DNA of 64,000 bases, taken from the NCBI GenBank assembly GCA_016928395.1, contig JAFGKV010000063.1:4106-68105 (forward strand), in the 5' to 3' direction. This document shows, piece by piece, positions 26,538 to 35,818 of this stretch. The DNA is from Candidatus Fermentibacterota bacterium (GTDB lineage Bacteria; JAFGKV01). Position numbers and translations under genes: made by a program. The notes under the pieces were generated by a model. That model searched no databases and was not told the DNA's origin. It saw nothing but the letters and a program-made list of their open reading frames with translations. Position 1 is the first letter of the stretch. Each line of letters begins with the position of its first letter.

Positions 26538-27061
26538 CGGTCGGTCCATTAGGGTACACCCCGCGCCAGGCGCGCCCCAGGATCAGTCTCCCACGCACTA
26601 CCGAACCTCAACACACCACCCCTGCGGACAGGGTGGCACATTGGCGGCCATGCGTGCCACCAAGGTGCCTGCGACGGGCGATCACGACAGATACGGCGGT
26701 TTTCGGAGAGGGAGTAGCCCTTCGCAAGGGTAGCGTCAGAATGTTCGCAGGCGCAGTGGCGCAAGAGGGCTCGGGTAGGTACCTTTCCTGTGCCGTTCTC
26801 TCGTGTTCTGTTCCGGCGCTATATTCCGGCACCGGTCGTACGAGGGCCTCCTCCTCCCCGGCGCAAGGAGGGAAGGTAGCAGTACTGTTCGCGTGCCGAC
26901 GAGCAATGCGGGTGGTGGAGACCCATCGTTCGCAGAATGCAGGGGTAGTCCCGGTAGAGAGCACTGGCTGAAGGTCACAGTGAACGGGGCTTTGGTGTAC
27001 AGCTCCGCTTGCCTGGCCACCGAATTCTACACACTGGCCTCATCCTCGCGGGAGGTTTGTC
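26538..27061. other. Intergenic region, 524 bases, no gene seen
   Basis: No open frame here has recognisable protein features. At 26632-26661, GGTGGCAC and GTGCCACC form an 8-bp stem with a 14-nt loop about 95 bases after the peroxidase stop. A small hairpin CCCTT-CGC-AAGGG lies at 26718-26730. A TATATT sequence near 26820 could be a -10 box for the universal stress protein gene, but I see no matching -35. Confidence 0.45.
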
Positions 27062-27553
27062 ATGGAGATGTTCCGCACGATCGTGTGTCCTGTTGATTTC
27101 AGCGATGCCTCGTATGCCGCGTTGGAGACGGCTCAAGGCCTGGCCCGGCATTTCGGCGGCGAGCTGATAGTCATACACGTCGTGGAGCCCATACCGCCGG
27201 TACCTGTCGATACCGACGGCTCAATGCGGTTTGATGTGTTCCAGTATGAGGACGAGTTGATGACATCGGCCGACAGGCTGCTCCAGGAGACCATGGCAGA
27301 GCGCCTGACGGATGATGTGAAGACCCGCCTGGTAGTGGTCGGTGGCGTGCCGTGGGAGGAGGTGGTTCGGGTTGCCGCAGAGGAGAATGCCGGCCTCCTG
27401 GTCATCGCAACCCACGGGCGGGCCGGATGGAAGCATCTACTCTTCGGGTCAGTGACCGAAAAGGTAATCCGCGTGGCTCCGTGCCCCGTGCTGGTCATCC
27501 GCGCGCCAAAGGATTCGGAGACGCCACCCGAACACGATCAGGCCTCGGGCTGA
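27062..27553 (+). CDS. Universal stress protein, UspA family
   Basis: A 163-residue cytoplasmic protein of the ATP-binding Usp class. Motifs are the N-terminal TIVCPVDFSDASYAAL and the nucleotide-binding G-x2-G-x9-G-S loop in ATHGRAGWKHLLFGSV, followed by PCPVLVIR. The ATP-binding residues are intact. GGGAGG lies 7 bases before the ATG. The next gene is a RsbU-type phosphatase 84 bases downstream on the same strand, so the two may share stress-related control. Confidence 0.93.
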   Translation: MEMFRTIVCPVDFSDASYAALETAQGLARHFGGELIVIHVVEPIPPVPVDTDGSMRFDVFQYEDELMTSADRLLQETMAERLTDDVKTRLVVVGGVPWEEVVRVAAEENAGLLVIATHGRAGWKHLLFGSVTEKVIRVAPCPVLVIRAPKDSETPPEHDQASG

Positions 27554-27636
27554 AACAGATTCGGCGGGCTTTCCCTCCGTTGCAGACCCCACCTGCGGTC
27601 ACACATTTCGGGATTCGGCCACACGACGGCCCGTGA

Positions 27637-28881
27637 ATGATAGGATCGGGAATGTTTCAGGCGAAGCGCTTCTACCGGAAACTCGAGACGCTGTTTCATG
27701 CAATCGACGCCGCCAAGGAGGGGGATCGGCTTCTCGGCACCGTGCTCAACGATGTGGTTGGGGTCTTGGGGGATGAACTGCGCATCTCGCGTGGCGCCAT
27801 CTATCTCTTGATCGAGGGCTCCTACCAAATGGCGGATTCGGTCCCCCCCGACGGCACGAGGCAGCCCATTGCGGCAAGCCATGAGGGGCTGCACCTCATC
27901 TTCCAGCATGGCACCTATATTTTCGAGGCGGATGGCTCGCCCCATCACATCCCGGGATGGTCGGGTGCGGTCTTGGGTCTCGCTCTCGGTCCCGATCGAT
28001 CCAGCGTCATGCTGTTCGGTCTGGAGGGCGGTTGGGAACGCGAACAGCTTGAGTTTTCGTTCAACACGCTGCGCACCTATATCAATCAGCGTCTCGCCTC
28101 CGCCCAGATGCAGCATGACCTATTCGAGGCCCATGACGTCCAGACAAGCCTCTTGCCGAGGACGCCGCCTGCCTTGAAGGGCTTTCGCTCCGCCGCACGT
28201 TCGGTTCCCGCGGAGGTGGTCGGCGGCGATTTCTACGATTGGGTACAACTCTCTGGTGAATCCATCCTCCTCGCCGTGGGTGATGCCAGCGGCCACGGGA
28301 TTCCCGCGGCCTTGCAGGTTCGCGACGTGGTGACGGGTCTGCGAATGGGGGTTGGCATGGAGTTCCGCCTGACAAACATCGCAGCGCGCCTTAACCAGGT
28401 TGTGTACGCCAGTGCCCTCTCTACACGGTTCGTCTCAGCCTTCCTTGGTGAACTAGAGACCAATGGCGACCTGCTCTACGTCAACGCCGGACATGTCGCT
28501 CCTCTGGTGATTCGCCGACGGGGCGTCGAAGCCTTGTCGTCCACGGGACTCGTTCTTGGCCCGACGCGGGAGGCGCACTACAGGAGGGGCTATACGCGGC
28601 TGCGTCCGGGAGACCTACTTGTCCTGTACACCGACGGTATCACCGAACGAGCGGCCTCTGATGACAGCCAGTTCGGCGACGGGTCGTTCCTCCAGCTCCT
28701 GAGAGAAGGCCGCTCCGACAACCCAGAACAACTCATAGAGGCTCTGTTCGATGCGGCCGGGGCCTACGGTCACGGACCGTGGAAGGATGACGCCACCCTT
28801 GTGCTGGTGCAACGGCTCCCGACGGACGCGGCTGCCGCACGACAGACGGCCATCGTGAGAAAACCCGGACGCCGACTCTGA
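27637..28881 (+). CDS. SpoIIE/RsbU-type PP2C serine phosphatase with N-terminal sensor domain
   Basis: A 414-residue protein. The first 170 residues look GAF-like (LLGTVLNDVVGVLGDELRIS, then a coiled linker with NTLRTYINQRL). The C-terminal phosphatase has metal-binding motifs VVGGDFYDW, VGDASGHGIPA, LVLYTDGITE and WKDDATLVLV, so it should be active. RsbU-like phosphatases dephosphorylate anti-sigma-factor antagonists in partner-switching systems. No antagonist (STAS) or anti-sigma kinase is encoded next door. Start may be the ATG at 27637 or at 27652; the second has the better purine stretch ahead. Confidence 0.92.
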   Translation: MIGSGMFQAKRFYRKLETLFHAIDAAKEGDRLLGTVLNDVVGVLGDELRISRGAIYLLIEGSYQMADSVPPDGTRQPIAASHEGLHLIFQHGTYIFEADGSPHHIPGWSGAVLGLALGPDRSSVMLFGLEGGWEREQLEFSFNTLRTYINQRLASAQMQHDLFEAHDVQTSLLPRTPPALKGFRSAARSVPAEVVGGDFYDWVQLSGESILLAVGDASGHGIPAALQVRDVVTGLRMGVGMEFRLTNIAARLNQVVYASALSTRFVSAFLGELETNGDLLYVNAGHVAPLVIRRRGVEALSSTGLVLGPTREAHYRRGYTRLRPGDLLVLYTDGITERAASDDSQFGDGSFLQLLREGRSDNPEQLIEALFDAAGAYGHGPWKDDATLVLVQRLPTDAAAARQTAIVRKPGRRL

Positions 28882-28891
28882 TCTTTCCCGG

Positions 28892-28921
28892 GTCGCGTCT
28901 GACCATCACGCGCATCGCGAC
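28892..28921. terminator. Weak hairpin between convergent phosphatase and rluD genes
   Basis: GTCGCG and CGCGAC pair across 18 nt, with outer TTTCC and GGAAA able to extend the pairing after small bulges. It lies in the 83-base gap where two genes converge. No T-run follows. Confidence 0.25.
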
Positions 28922-28964
28922 GAAACAGGAAAGCCTCGGATGCCACGCGCAAGCGGGGCCACCC

Positions 28965-29957
28965 TCACCTCTGACCTCGTGAGCCATCCATGGGAAGGAA
29001 CAGCCGATCAAGGGTTCCAACTGCCGCCTGGTAGTCCTCCGGGGGGTTCGCTTCGAACTCCAGTCGCCCTCCGTTGACAGGGTGCGTAAACGCGAGACGC
29101 CATGCATGAAGCGCCGGCCGCTGGATGACGCCCAACAGTAACTGCGCGGCCGCTCGTCTCGCCGGTGCCAGGCCAAGAACCGCAGAACGCCTTCCGCCGT
29201 AGTCTCCATCCCCCACCACTGGGTGACCCAACCACGACATGTGCACCCTGATCTGATGAGTGCGGCCTGTATGCAGCGAAACCTCCAGTTCACTCGCCAT
29301 ATCCCAGGAGCGTCGGAGAGCGTACGAGGTAAGTGCGGGCTTCCCTTCAGGAACGACCGCCATCTTCTTGCGGTCCCGGTGGCTTCGGCCAATGGGTCGG
29401 TCGATGCTCCCGCGGGCGTCGAGGAGCGTTCCCCAGATTATGGCACGATAGGTGCGCGAGACCTTTCGCGTAGCGATCTGCGTGACCATGTTCAGATATG
29501 CAGGCTCCGATCGGGCAACCACCATCAACCCACTGGTGCCCTTGTCCAACCGGTGGACGATGCCGGGACGATCCGGCGCGCCGGGAGCGGCAATCGGGCC
29601 GTACCGATGCTGAAGCGCATTCACCAATGTGCCCGCGCGGAGCGGACCGGCGGGATGAACGACCATGCCGGCAGGCTTGTTCAGTACCACGATGTGCCCA
29701 TCCTCGAACACGACCTCCAGCACAACGGCTTCGGGGACGATATCGCTGCGGGGAGGCTCTGGAACAGAGTAGAGGACTACCTGGCCCGCCCGCACCCTAT
29801 ACCCGGGTTTGTGGTGGCGCCCGTCCACGGTGACGCATTCTCGAAGGATCCAATTCTGCACGGCACAGCGGCTGAGGTCGGGATGTCGCCGGTGAAGAAC
29901 ATGATCAACGCGGACACCAGCCTCGGATTCGCTCACCGTGAACTCCAGGGCGCGCAT
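28965..29957 (-). CDS. rluD: RluD-type 23S rRNA pseudouridine synthase
   Basis: A 330-residue RluA-family enzyme. An N-terminal S4 RNA-binding domain (GVRVDHVLHRRHPDLSRCAV) is followed by the catalytic domain with VLNKPAGMVVHPAG and the active-site motif HRLDKGTSGLMVVA (Asp-138), then LHTGRTHQIRVHMSWLGHPVVGD. RluD makes pseudouridines in helix 69 of 23S rRNA. The internal ATG at 29957 has AAAGGA in front and matches homologues; an ATG 22 codons upstream is possible. It lies 169 bases after lspA, its usual neighbour. Confidence 0.92.
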   Translation of the reverse strand: MRALEFTVSESEAGVRVDHVLHRRHPDLSRCAVQNWILRECVTVDGRHHKPGYRVRAGQVVLYSVPEPPRSDIVPEAVVLEVVFEDGHIVVLNKPAGMVVHPAGPLRAGTLVNALQHRYGPIAAPGAPDRPGIVHRLDKGTSGLMVVARSEPAYLNMVTQIATRKVSRTYRAIIWGTLLDARGSIDRPIGRSHRDRKKMAVVPEGKPALTSYALRRSWDMASELEVSLHTGRTHQIRVHMSWLGHPVVGDGDYGGRRSAVLGLAPARRAAAQLLLGVIQRPALHAWRLAFTHPVNGGRLEFEANPPEDYQAAVGTLDRLFLPMDGSRGQR

Positions 29958-30126
29958 CGTGACAGTCCTTTGGTCACGCCTCCCGATTTGAGAATCCCGC
30001 ACTCGAATATGTCGGCCCTCCATGGCATGGATTCATCTTGATAGGCTGGGGGATGTGGGCCAGGTCTGGGTCGCTGTGGGCGCCCATGAGAGCCCGCTGT
30101 CAACCGCCAGCGTGTGGCGTGCCCCG

Positions 30127-30660
30127 CTATGGCCCAACGGATGCGCGGGGGCTAGAGTCGGCCGGTTTTTCACCGGTCTCGCTCTCACGGGCCTCTGCAT
30201 GCTCGATCAGCAACAGGAGCACGACTCCCACCACCACCACGCTGTCTGCGACATTGAATACCGGCCAGCGATAGCGGGCCAGGCCTATGTCGAGAAAGTC
30301 GACCACTTCACCCCAGCGAAGCCGATCGATGAGATTCCCGATGGCGCCACCCAGGATGAGACCCATCATAACCGACCGCCTCCATCCCAGTGGACTCTGC
30401 CGAACCAAATAGATCGTGATGGCGACGACGCCGCACACGGTGACCGCAGTGAGAAACCACCCACTCAGGATTCCGAACGAGACGCCGAAGGCAATCCCCG
30501 GATTGCGGGTGTGGGTGATCCGCACCACATGGCCGATTACCGGGATGCTGTCATACAACGGCAACCGGGAGTTGACCAGGGCTTTCGTGCCTTGGTCGAG
30601 CAGCAACGCCAACCCGGCAGTGATGGCGCCTGGCAGCCAGGGAAGTCTCTTGGTCAGCAT
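30127..30660 (-). CDS. lspA: Lipoprotein signal peptidase II
   Basis: A 177-residue membrane peptidase with four helices that removes signal peptides from diacylated lipoproteins. Family motifs are LLLDQGTKALV, ITHTRNPGIAFGV, GGAIGNLIDRLRWGEVVDFLD and FNVADSVVVVG; the aspartates of the VVDF and NVADS blocks are the catalytic pair. The short C-terminal tail is polar. Several proteins in this window carry lipoprotein-type signals that would be its substrates. The ribosome site is weak. Confidence 0.95.
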   Translation of the reverse strand: MLTKRLPWLPGAITAGLALLLDQGTKALVNSRLPLYDSIPVIGHVVRITHTRNPGIAFGVSFGILSGWFLTAVTVCGVVAITIYLVRQSPLGWRRSVMMGLILGGAIGNLIDRLRWGEVVDFLDIGLARYRWPVFNVADSVVVVGVVLLLLIEHAEARESETGEKPADSSPRASVGP

Positions 30661-30829
30661 TATCGTTTCATGGGTCGCGGGAGACGTCTCTCAAGGGGCT
30701 CGATGAGGCCAGGGACCACACATTTCACAGCCCGACGCTGTGGTGGAAGGATGCGAACTCCCATTTCGGCTTCGTGGCGAAGCCCTTGTAGCCCAACGAG
30801 CCTGTCGCCACAAAGGCTGTACCGCGGCA

Positions 30830-31294
30830 CTACGTGCTCACCGGGCCTTGCACATCCTCGTAGAACCGTAGAATGCTGAGCTGACGCTCGGCAAGGCTTC
30901 GGAGTTTCTCGATGTAATCCAGCCGCCTGCGTTCCAGGTCCTCCGTTTCCCGGCTGAGCTTGGAGACCGCCATCTGCACCACCATTACTCGTTGCCTGGC
31001 ATCCTGCTCTGCCTTTTCCAACACGAGTTCCGCCTCCTTCTCCGCGGCCTTGCGCATCATCTCGGCGTTCCTCTTTGTCTCCACCAGCGTCTCCTGAAGG
31101 GCGCTCTCGACGCGCTGGTACTTGCGAAGCTCCGACTTCAGGCTCTCGTTCTCACGCCGAAGCCCATCAAGCTCTTTCTGCAGGTTGTGGACCCGATGGT
31201 CGATCAATTCAAGATAGCTATCGACCTCATCCGGATTGTAGCCGCGCAGGCTCTTACGGAAGCTATGAAGGGACAGTTCAGAAAGTGTTTCCAC
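30830..31294 (-). CDS. DivIVA-domain coiled-coil protein
   Basis: A 154-residue protein. The N-terminal DivIVA signature FRKSLRGYNPDEVDSYLELI is followed by a coiled coil from about residue 35 to 140 (ELDGLRRENESLKSELRKYQ and on). DivIVA-type proteins bind membranes at curved sites and recruit division or envelope factors; here the job is unknown. It starts with GTG after GGGGAGA. It lies between yggS and lspA, a grouping seen in other bacteria (yggS, DivIVA, lspA, rluD). Confidence 0.88.
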   Translation of the reverse strand: METLSELSLHSFRKSLRGYNPDEVDSYLELIDHRVHNLQKELDGLRRENESLKSELRKYQRVESALQETLVETKRNAEMMRKAAEKEAELVLEKAEQDARQRVMVVQMAVSKLSRETEDLERRRLDYIEKLRSLAERQLSILRFYEDVQGPVST

Positions 31295-31309
31295 TGTGTT
31301 CTCCCCGTT

Positions 31310-31999
31310 CTATTCCGTCCGTGGACCAAAGAGGACCGTTCCGATGCGCACCATCGTAGCACCTTCCTCCACGGCCACCGCATAATCTGAGGACATACCC
31401 ATGGACAAATGACGAATCCCAGGATGCTCCTTGGCAAGACCATCTCGCAGCTCTCGGAGAGCCCGGAAATGGGGCCTCGATTCTTCCGGGGTAGCCAGCG
31501 GACCTATCGTCATAAGGCCAACAACCCGAATCCCGGGCAACGGTTCCAGTCTTGACAGAAGCCGTCGGACATCGGCATCACCGATGCCGTGTTTGGCCGG
31601 GTCCAGAGCGACATTGACCTGCAGCAGCACATCTACCACGCGGCTGGCGTGAGCCGCGGCGGATGATAGCCGACTCGCCAGTTCCTCGCTGGCCACAGAG
31701 TGTATAACGTCAAACATACCAGCCGCCTTGGCCGCCTTGTTTCGCTGCAGATGGCCAACCAGATGAAACCGAGTTTCCGGAGTCAATGCCGCGATCTTGG
31801 CGGCAGCCTCCTGCACACGATTCTCACCTATGTCAGTCAGGCCCGCCTCAATAGCCATCCGGACCGCCTCTGCGGGCCAGTTCTTGGTCACGGCCACGAC
31901 AGTGACGTCCCTGGGGTCGCGATTCACTCTGTGGGCAGCCTGCGCGATGCTCTCACGTACCAAAACGACACGATGATGAAGGTCGCCAAGGGTGACCAT
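31310..31999 (-). CDS. YggS/PROSC-type pyridoxal phosphate homeostasis protein
   Basis: A 229-residue single-domain PLP-binding protein of the alanine-racemase-N fold. The PLP lysine is Lys-39 in VTVVAVTKNWPAEAV; other blocks are IGENRVQEAAAKI, FHLVGHLQRNKA, and LSMGMSSDYAVAVEEGATMV followed by RIGTVLFGPR. Known members control free PLP levels and have no catalytic reaction. The stop lies 15 bases before the DivIVA-domain gene on the same strand, so the two are cotranscribed. Confidence 0.94.
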   Translation of the reverse strand: MVTLGDLHHRVVLVRESIAQAAHRVNRDPRDVTVVAVTKNWPAEAVRMAIEAGLTDIGENRVQEAAAKIAALTPETRFHLVGHLQRNKAAKAAGMFDVIHSVASEELASRLSSAAAHASRVVDVLLQVNVALDPAKHGIGDADVRRLLSRLEPLPGIRVVGLMTIGPLATPEESRPHFRALRELRDGLAKEHPGIRHLSMGMSSDYAVAVEEGATMVRIGTVLFGPRTE

Positions 32000-32053
32000 G
32001 TCAGCCCAAGGCGGGCGTTCGGCCCGTGCAGACAGCCTGCAGTGCGGGAATCC

Positions 32054-33862
32054 TCACCGGATACGCACCGTTCGATGCACCGCCCGGCCACCCTCGTCAT
32101 CAATGACCATCAGCATGTAAGTCCCCGCGGGAAGCGTTCCCGGCTGCAGCCACCCTCCACAGGAGGGAAGATGCCATTGTCCGACTACCCGTCCGGCCAC
32201 GTCGTACAGAGCGGCCTCTCCATTGGAATGGGCTCCTCGGAGCGCTACCCAAAACCCCGTGTGCCACGGATTGGGAGCAGTATCAATGCGAAGCACGGCA
32301 GGAGAACGGTCTGCTCCGAGCCCACCATACGCGACCCAGATACACGATCCACTGCTCTCCAAATGGACGGCCGACTCCCGGAACCGGACATTCAACCCGA
32401 ATGCAGGCCCCGATCCGGTCAGCAACCATCGCGTTGCCTGGCCGGAAACCCCCGCCCCCGAAGCACCCACGGCATACCCGTACATGCCCGCAGGAGTGCC
32501 GCAGGCCCCCGCCCCTGCGGCATACCCCGCCGTGTCGGCATCCACGGGATTCAGGCTGCTCAGCACCGCGACGGCCTCTTCCAATTCACCCGGAGGCACC
32601 AGGGCCGGTGACGAGCCATCGGCCAACAGTACCGGCGATGCAAGGCCGTCAGCGGCGATAACGTAGACGCCGTCACGGCAGAAGGCAAAGGGCCGTGACG
32701 CGCCGGTCAGATCCGAACCGACCACAATGCCCAGCACGCCATTGAGGGGTTCCCCCTCTACCGTCCAGCACGCCGTTGCCGGTTGCCTGAGCACCCAGGC
32801 GCCTTCGGGATTCCATGAAACCCAAATGCCGTTGGTCCAGATGACGCCCATCATTTCGTCGAGCGCCTCGTCCGTGGCCGTGCGATACTCAATGGATGTG
32901 CCCGCAAGGCGGTAGACGCCATCCCGAGTCCACGCGACGGTGGTGGTCGAATTGGCCACTACGCCCCGCACGCCGCATAAGGATGATCCATCTGAGTGCA
33001 AGTACTCCACGGCCGGGGTCGTCAGTTGCCAGGCACTGGAATCGGACCATGCCACTGGCGCACCCAGGCCGGACACCACGCCTCGGATGCCCTTCAAGGA
33101 CGCTCCATCCACCGTCACACACTGCTCGCATGGACGACCCACACGCCAGACCGCGCTATCCGTCCACGCAATGGCGTACTCCCCTGCCGACACAAGACCT
33201 CGGACCCCCGCGAGTGGATCTCCTCCGGGAAGCGACGCCTCCTGCGAAACCGGCGCAAGGTAGTACACACGATCGCCGGACCAGCCGAACGCCGTGGAAG
33301 CAACGCCGACTACCGCATACACACCGGGGATTGACTGCCCCGCGGTGTCTCTATACTCCAGAGCGGTGACTCCCGACAGTTGAAAGACCCCTTCACCGGT
33401 CCAGCCAAGCACGCTGCCGCTCACCTGCGTTGCTCCCCGGAGACCGACGATCGAGTCACCCGAGGGAAGCCGATACTCCCGGCACTCCTGACCCAGTGCC
33501 CACACTGCCTCTGCCGTCCATCCCACGGGGTCTCCGGGCGAGAGGGCGACACCCCGAAGGCCCGCCAAGGGAAGGCCTTCGGGAAGAAGATAAGAGATAG
33601 CGGGTGATGTGAGCAGATAGGCAGCAGAGTCAGTCCATGCGATGGTTCCGTTGCGGGCCCTGCACCCGGCCTCTACCCCGCGGATTGCCTCCCCGGATGG
33701 GCCAAGAACCTCAACAAGGCCCGGGCCGATTCTCCACACATGATCAGCGTTCCACACGAAGCCCTGCTCTGCACTCACCACGCCTCCGCTGATACCCGCA
33801 CTCGCACCGGCTGCGCAGAGGATGACAATTGAGAAGAGAACTGTGGCCAATCTGCAGTACAT
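32054..33862 (-). CDS. Secreted protein of nine 39-residue repeats with a T9SS-like C-terminal domain
   Basis: A 602-residue exported protein, signal peptide first (MYCRLATVLFSIVILCAAGA). Residues about 35-390 consist of nine repeats of about 39 residues. The pattern is W-[TS]-x2-x-[AV]-[WY]-x-L ... YxxxDGxxLxGVRGVVxx ... VA, for example WTDSAVWRVGRPCEQC continuing to GASLKGIRGVVSG. Such short repeats suggest a beta-propeller or beta-solenoid. After a Gly/Ala-rich linker the C-terminus (APNPWHTGFWVALRG ... ALYDVAGRVVG ... LPAGTYMLMV) is a FlgD-Ig/type IX sorting-like domain. I cannot assign a function. GGAGG precedes the ATG. Confidence 0.85.
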   Translation of the reverse strand: MYCRLATVLFSIVILCAAGASAGISGGVVSAEQGFVWNADHVWRIGPGLVEVLGPSGEAIRGVEAGCRARNGTIAWTDSAAYLLTSPAISYLLPEGLPLAGLRGVALSPGDPVGWTAEAVWALGQECREYRLPSGDSIVGLRGATQVSGSVLGWTGEGVFQLSGVTALEYRDTAGQSIPGVYAVVGVASTAFGWSGDRVYYLAPVSQEASLPGGDPLAGVRGLVSAGEYAIAWTDSAVWRVGRPCEQCVTVDGASLKGIRGVVSGLGAPVAWSDSSAWQLTTPAVEYLHSDGSSLCGVRGVVANSTTTVAWTRDGVYRLAGTSIEYRTATDEALDEMMGVIWTNGIWVSWNPEGAWVLRQPATACWTVEGEPLNGVLGIVVGSDLTGASRPFAFCRDGVYVIAADGLASPVLLADGSSPALVPPGELEEAVAVLSSLNPVDADTAGYAAGAGACGTPAGMYGYAVGASGAGVSGQATRWLLTGSGPAFGLNVRFRESAVHLESSGSCIWVAYGGLGADRSPAVLRIDTAPNPWHTGFWVALRGAHSNGEAALYDVAGRVVGQWHLPSCGGWLQPGTLPAGTYMLMVIDDEGGRAVHRTVRIR

Positions 33863-34194
33863 GGTTTGCCTCCGGCTTTGATCCCAACACGGCACTCCTC
33901 AGCGTTGGCTCAATATAGCCTCCGACAGCCCCGTCACAAGGGGCTACTACTCAGACCCATCAGGGTTCAGCCTTCAGACAGCGACGCGTACCCGGGCGTG
34001 TCACCGTCCGCGTGCTTCATTCCGTGCTCGGGATTCCTGCGGCGATTCCCGCTCAGGAAAGGCGAATCGTCGAGTGCTGAGTGCCGACCGCACGCGTAGC
34101 GGGCGCGCTCCACACCGTGCCAGATCACTCAGCCCCGAACCAAGGCCGACCGGACAGTTGCCGTGGCAGGGTCGCGCCGTCGACGGGAGAGAAA
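33863..34194. other. Intergenic region, 332 bases, nothing recognised
   Basis: It lies between the SDR gene's 3' end and the repeat-protein start on the minus strand. I see no convincing gene, tRNA or strong hairpin. Confidence 0.5.
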
Positions 34195-35157
34195 CTAAAG
34201 AAGCCTGGCCTCCCGGTACCATTGTGCCGTTCGTTCCATGCCGGCGTGAACCTGGACCGACGGCGCAAACCCCAAGATTGTTCGGGCCTTGGCGATGGAG
34301 AACTCCCTGTTCTTGGTGAAAAAGTCCATGCGCCGCTTGAAGATGGGAGGGGTAAGCCCTAGGAGAGGACACAGTCGCTCGGCCACGGAAGCCGCAGCCA
34401 TGAACGGCCATACGGGGAGGTGTAGCCGGGGTGCGGCAGCTCCCAGTACGTCGGCAACGGTGGCGGCCCACTCATTCAGGGTCGGCGCATGAGGGCCGGC
34501 CAGGATGAAAACCTCACCCGCCGCCTGGGGTAGCCGGCCGCACAGAAGAATGCCCTCGATCAGATCATCTATGTAGGTAAGATGATACCTCGGCGTGCCA
34601 TCGCCGATCATGAAGAACCGGCCCCGGGCGATGAGCCTGAAGAACTTCAGGAGGCGCCGATCGCCAGGACCGTAGATGCCGGATGGTCTGAAGATGACCA
34701 GCTCCATGGATGATGACTGCCGCTGTAAGTACTCCTCGGCGGCACACTTGCTCGCCTGATACGGATCCGTTGGTGCAAAGGGCGAGTCTTCTGCGGCGGC
34801 GGCCCCGTGGATTTCCCCGTGAACCCCCACCGTACTGCAGTACACGAAGCGCCGCACGCCGGCATTCCGGGCCGCGGCGTACATATGCTCGGTACCGTGG
34901 AGATTGGCGGCCATGTGATCCGCTTCACCGAACCCCGTGTCACGGTACGAGGCAGCGAGGTGATAGACAGTGTCGATGCCCTCTACGGCCCGGGCGCAGG
35001 CTGCCGGGTCACGAACATCCCCCGTGGTGATCTCGCTCATGAACCTCGCGGCGGGCGCCCGTCTGAGCATGGCGCGCACCGACTCCCCCTCGCGTACGAG
35101 CCGGGCGACCAGGTGGCCCCCGGTGAACCCTCCGGCACCGGTTACAAGTACAGCCAC
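34195..35157 (-). CDS. NAD(P)-dependent epimerase/dehydratase, extended SDR
   Basis: A 320-residue Rossmann enzyme. The nucleotide loop is VTGAGGFTGGHL at about 5-16, the catalytic pair is Tyr-133 and Lys-137 (DPYQASK), and RPSGIYGPGD follows. It belongs to the sugar- or sterol/dihydroflavonol-modifying extended SDRs; the substrate is unknown. I chose GTG at 35157, since longer versions would run into the upstream gene; there is no clear ribosome site, so it may rely on coupling with that gene, which ends 25 bases upstream. It is the last gene after the four-gene membrane cassette. Confidence 0.85.
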   Translation of the reverse strand: MAVLVTGAGGFTGGHLVARLVREGESVRAMLRRAPAARFMSEITTGDVRDPAACARAVEGIDTVYHLAASYRDTGFGEADHMAANLHGTEHMYAAARNAGVRRFVYCSTVGVHGEIHGAAAAEDSPFAPTDPYQASKCAAEEYLQRQSSSMELVIFRPSGIYGPGDRRLLKFFRLIARGRFFMIGDGTPRYHLTYIDDLIEGILLCGRLPQAAGEVFILAGPHAPTLNEWAATVADVLGAAAPRLHLPVWPFMAAASVAERLCPLLGLTPPIFKRRMDFFTKNREFSIAKARTILGFAPSVQVHAGMERTAQWYREARLL

Positions 35158-35182
35158 GAGAGAAGAAACCCGGCCGCGAATC

Positions 35183-35818
35183 TCAACCGAGAATCGCAGC
35201 CAGGGTAGGACGAACCCAATCGTCGACCAAAAAGGTGAGCCGGCCAACCAACAGCGAGATGCGTGCCATCACGGTGTAGCCGAAGCTCGCGCCGAAACAG
35301 ACCATGATAAACCATATGCCGAGCCGGCTGACAGGCCTGAGTATCCCCGTATGAGGCCGGGAGAAGTAGAAATAGACCAACACCGAAAGCACGCCCACCA
35401 GCACCAGCAGATTCTGCACACTGGCCAGGGAAAGGGGCAGAAGAGGCAGCATGGTATCCTTCACTTGGGGGAGTACATCCCCGTGCAGCCGTTGCATGAG
35501 CTCCACACCGACGAAGTATCCCATGTAGACGGCCAAAGCCCAACGGCCCAGGAACGAGACACGCTGTACATACCGGAGGTAGAGCATGATGCCCAACACG
35601 CCGCCGATGACAAGATACCAGTTCCTGCCGGGATCCGCGGCCAGCTTCTGGAAAAGATTGGGTATGATGGTTCGGTGGAGGACGATGCCGATCTCATATC
35701 CCAGGGAGAGTCCGACGAAGAGACTCTCTGCGAACCGGTAGAGGGGGTTATCCTTGTAGAGGAAGCTGTAGATCGCCAGCGTGAGAAACGCAGCAACCCA
35801 GGCACTAACGAGGTCCAA
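35183..35818 (-). CDS. Cassette protein D: multi-pass membrane protein of unknown function
   Basis: I recognise no named family. The 211 residues contain about six hydrophobic helices (for example AWVAAFLTLAIYSFLY, WYLVIGGVLGIMLYL, LLVLVGVLSVLVYFYF) with a conserved-looking start DNPLYRFAESLFVGLSLGYE. The start is TTG at 35818, chosen because GGGAGGA lies six bases upstream; it overlaps the end of gene C by 14 bases. It belongs to a minus-strand run of four membrane genes downstream of rplI. Confidence 0.75.
   Translation of the reverse strand: MDLVSAWVAAFLTLAIYSFLYKDNPLYRFAESLFVGLSLGYEIGIVLHRTIIPNLFQKLAADPGRNWYLVIGGVLGIMLYLRYVQRVSFLGRWALAVYMGYFVGVELMQRLHGDVLPQVKDTMLPLLPLSLASVQNLLVLVGVLSVLVYFYFSRPHTGILRPVSRLGIWFIMVCFGASFGYTVMARISLLVGRLTFLVDDWVRPTLAAILG

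Noticed and set aside
26633-26971. A 112-codon plus-strand gene before the universal stress gene
   Set aside because: Its composition is typical of non-coding GC-rich DNA, it has many Cys/Arg/Ser and it lacks a ribosome site.
30022-30879. A 285-codon plus-strand open frame
   Set aside because: It is antisense to lspA, whose catalytic motifs are intact; no features support the plus-strand product.
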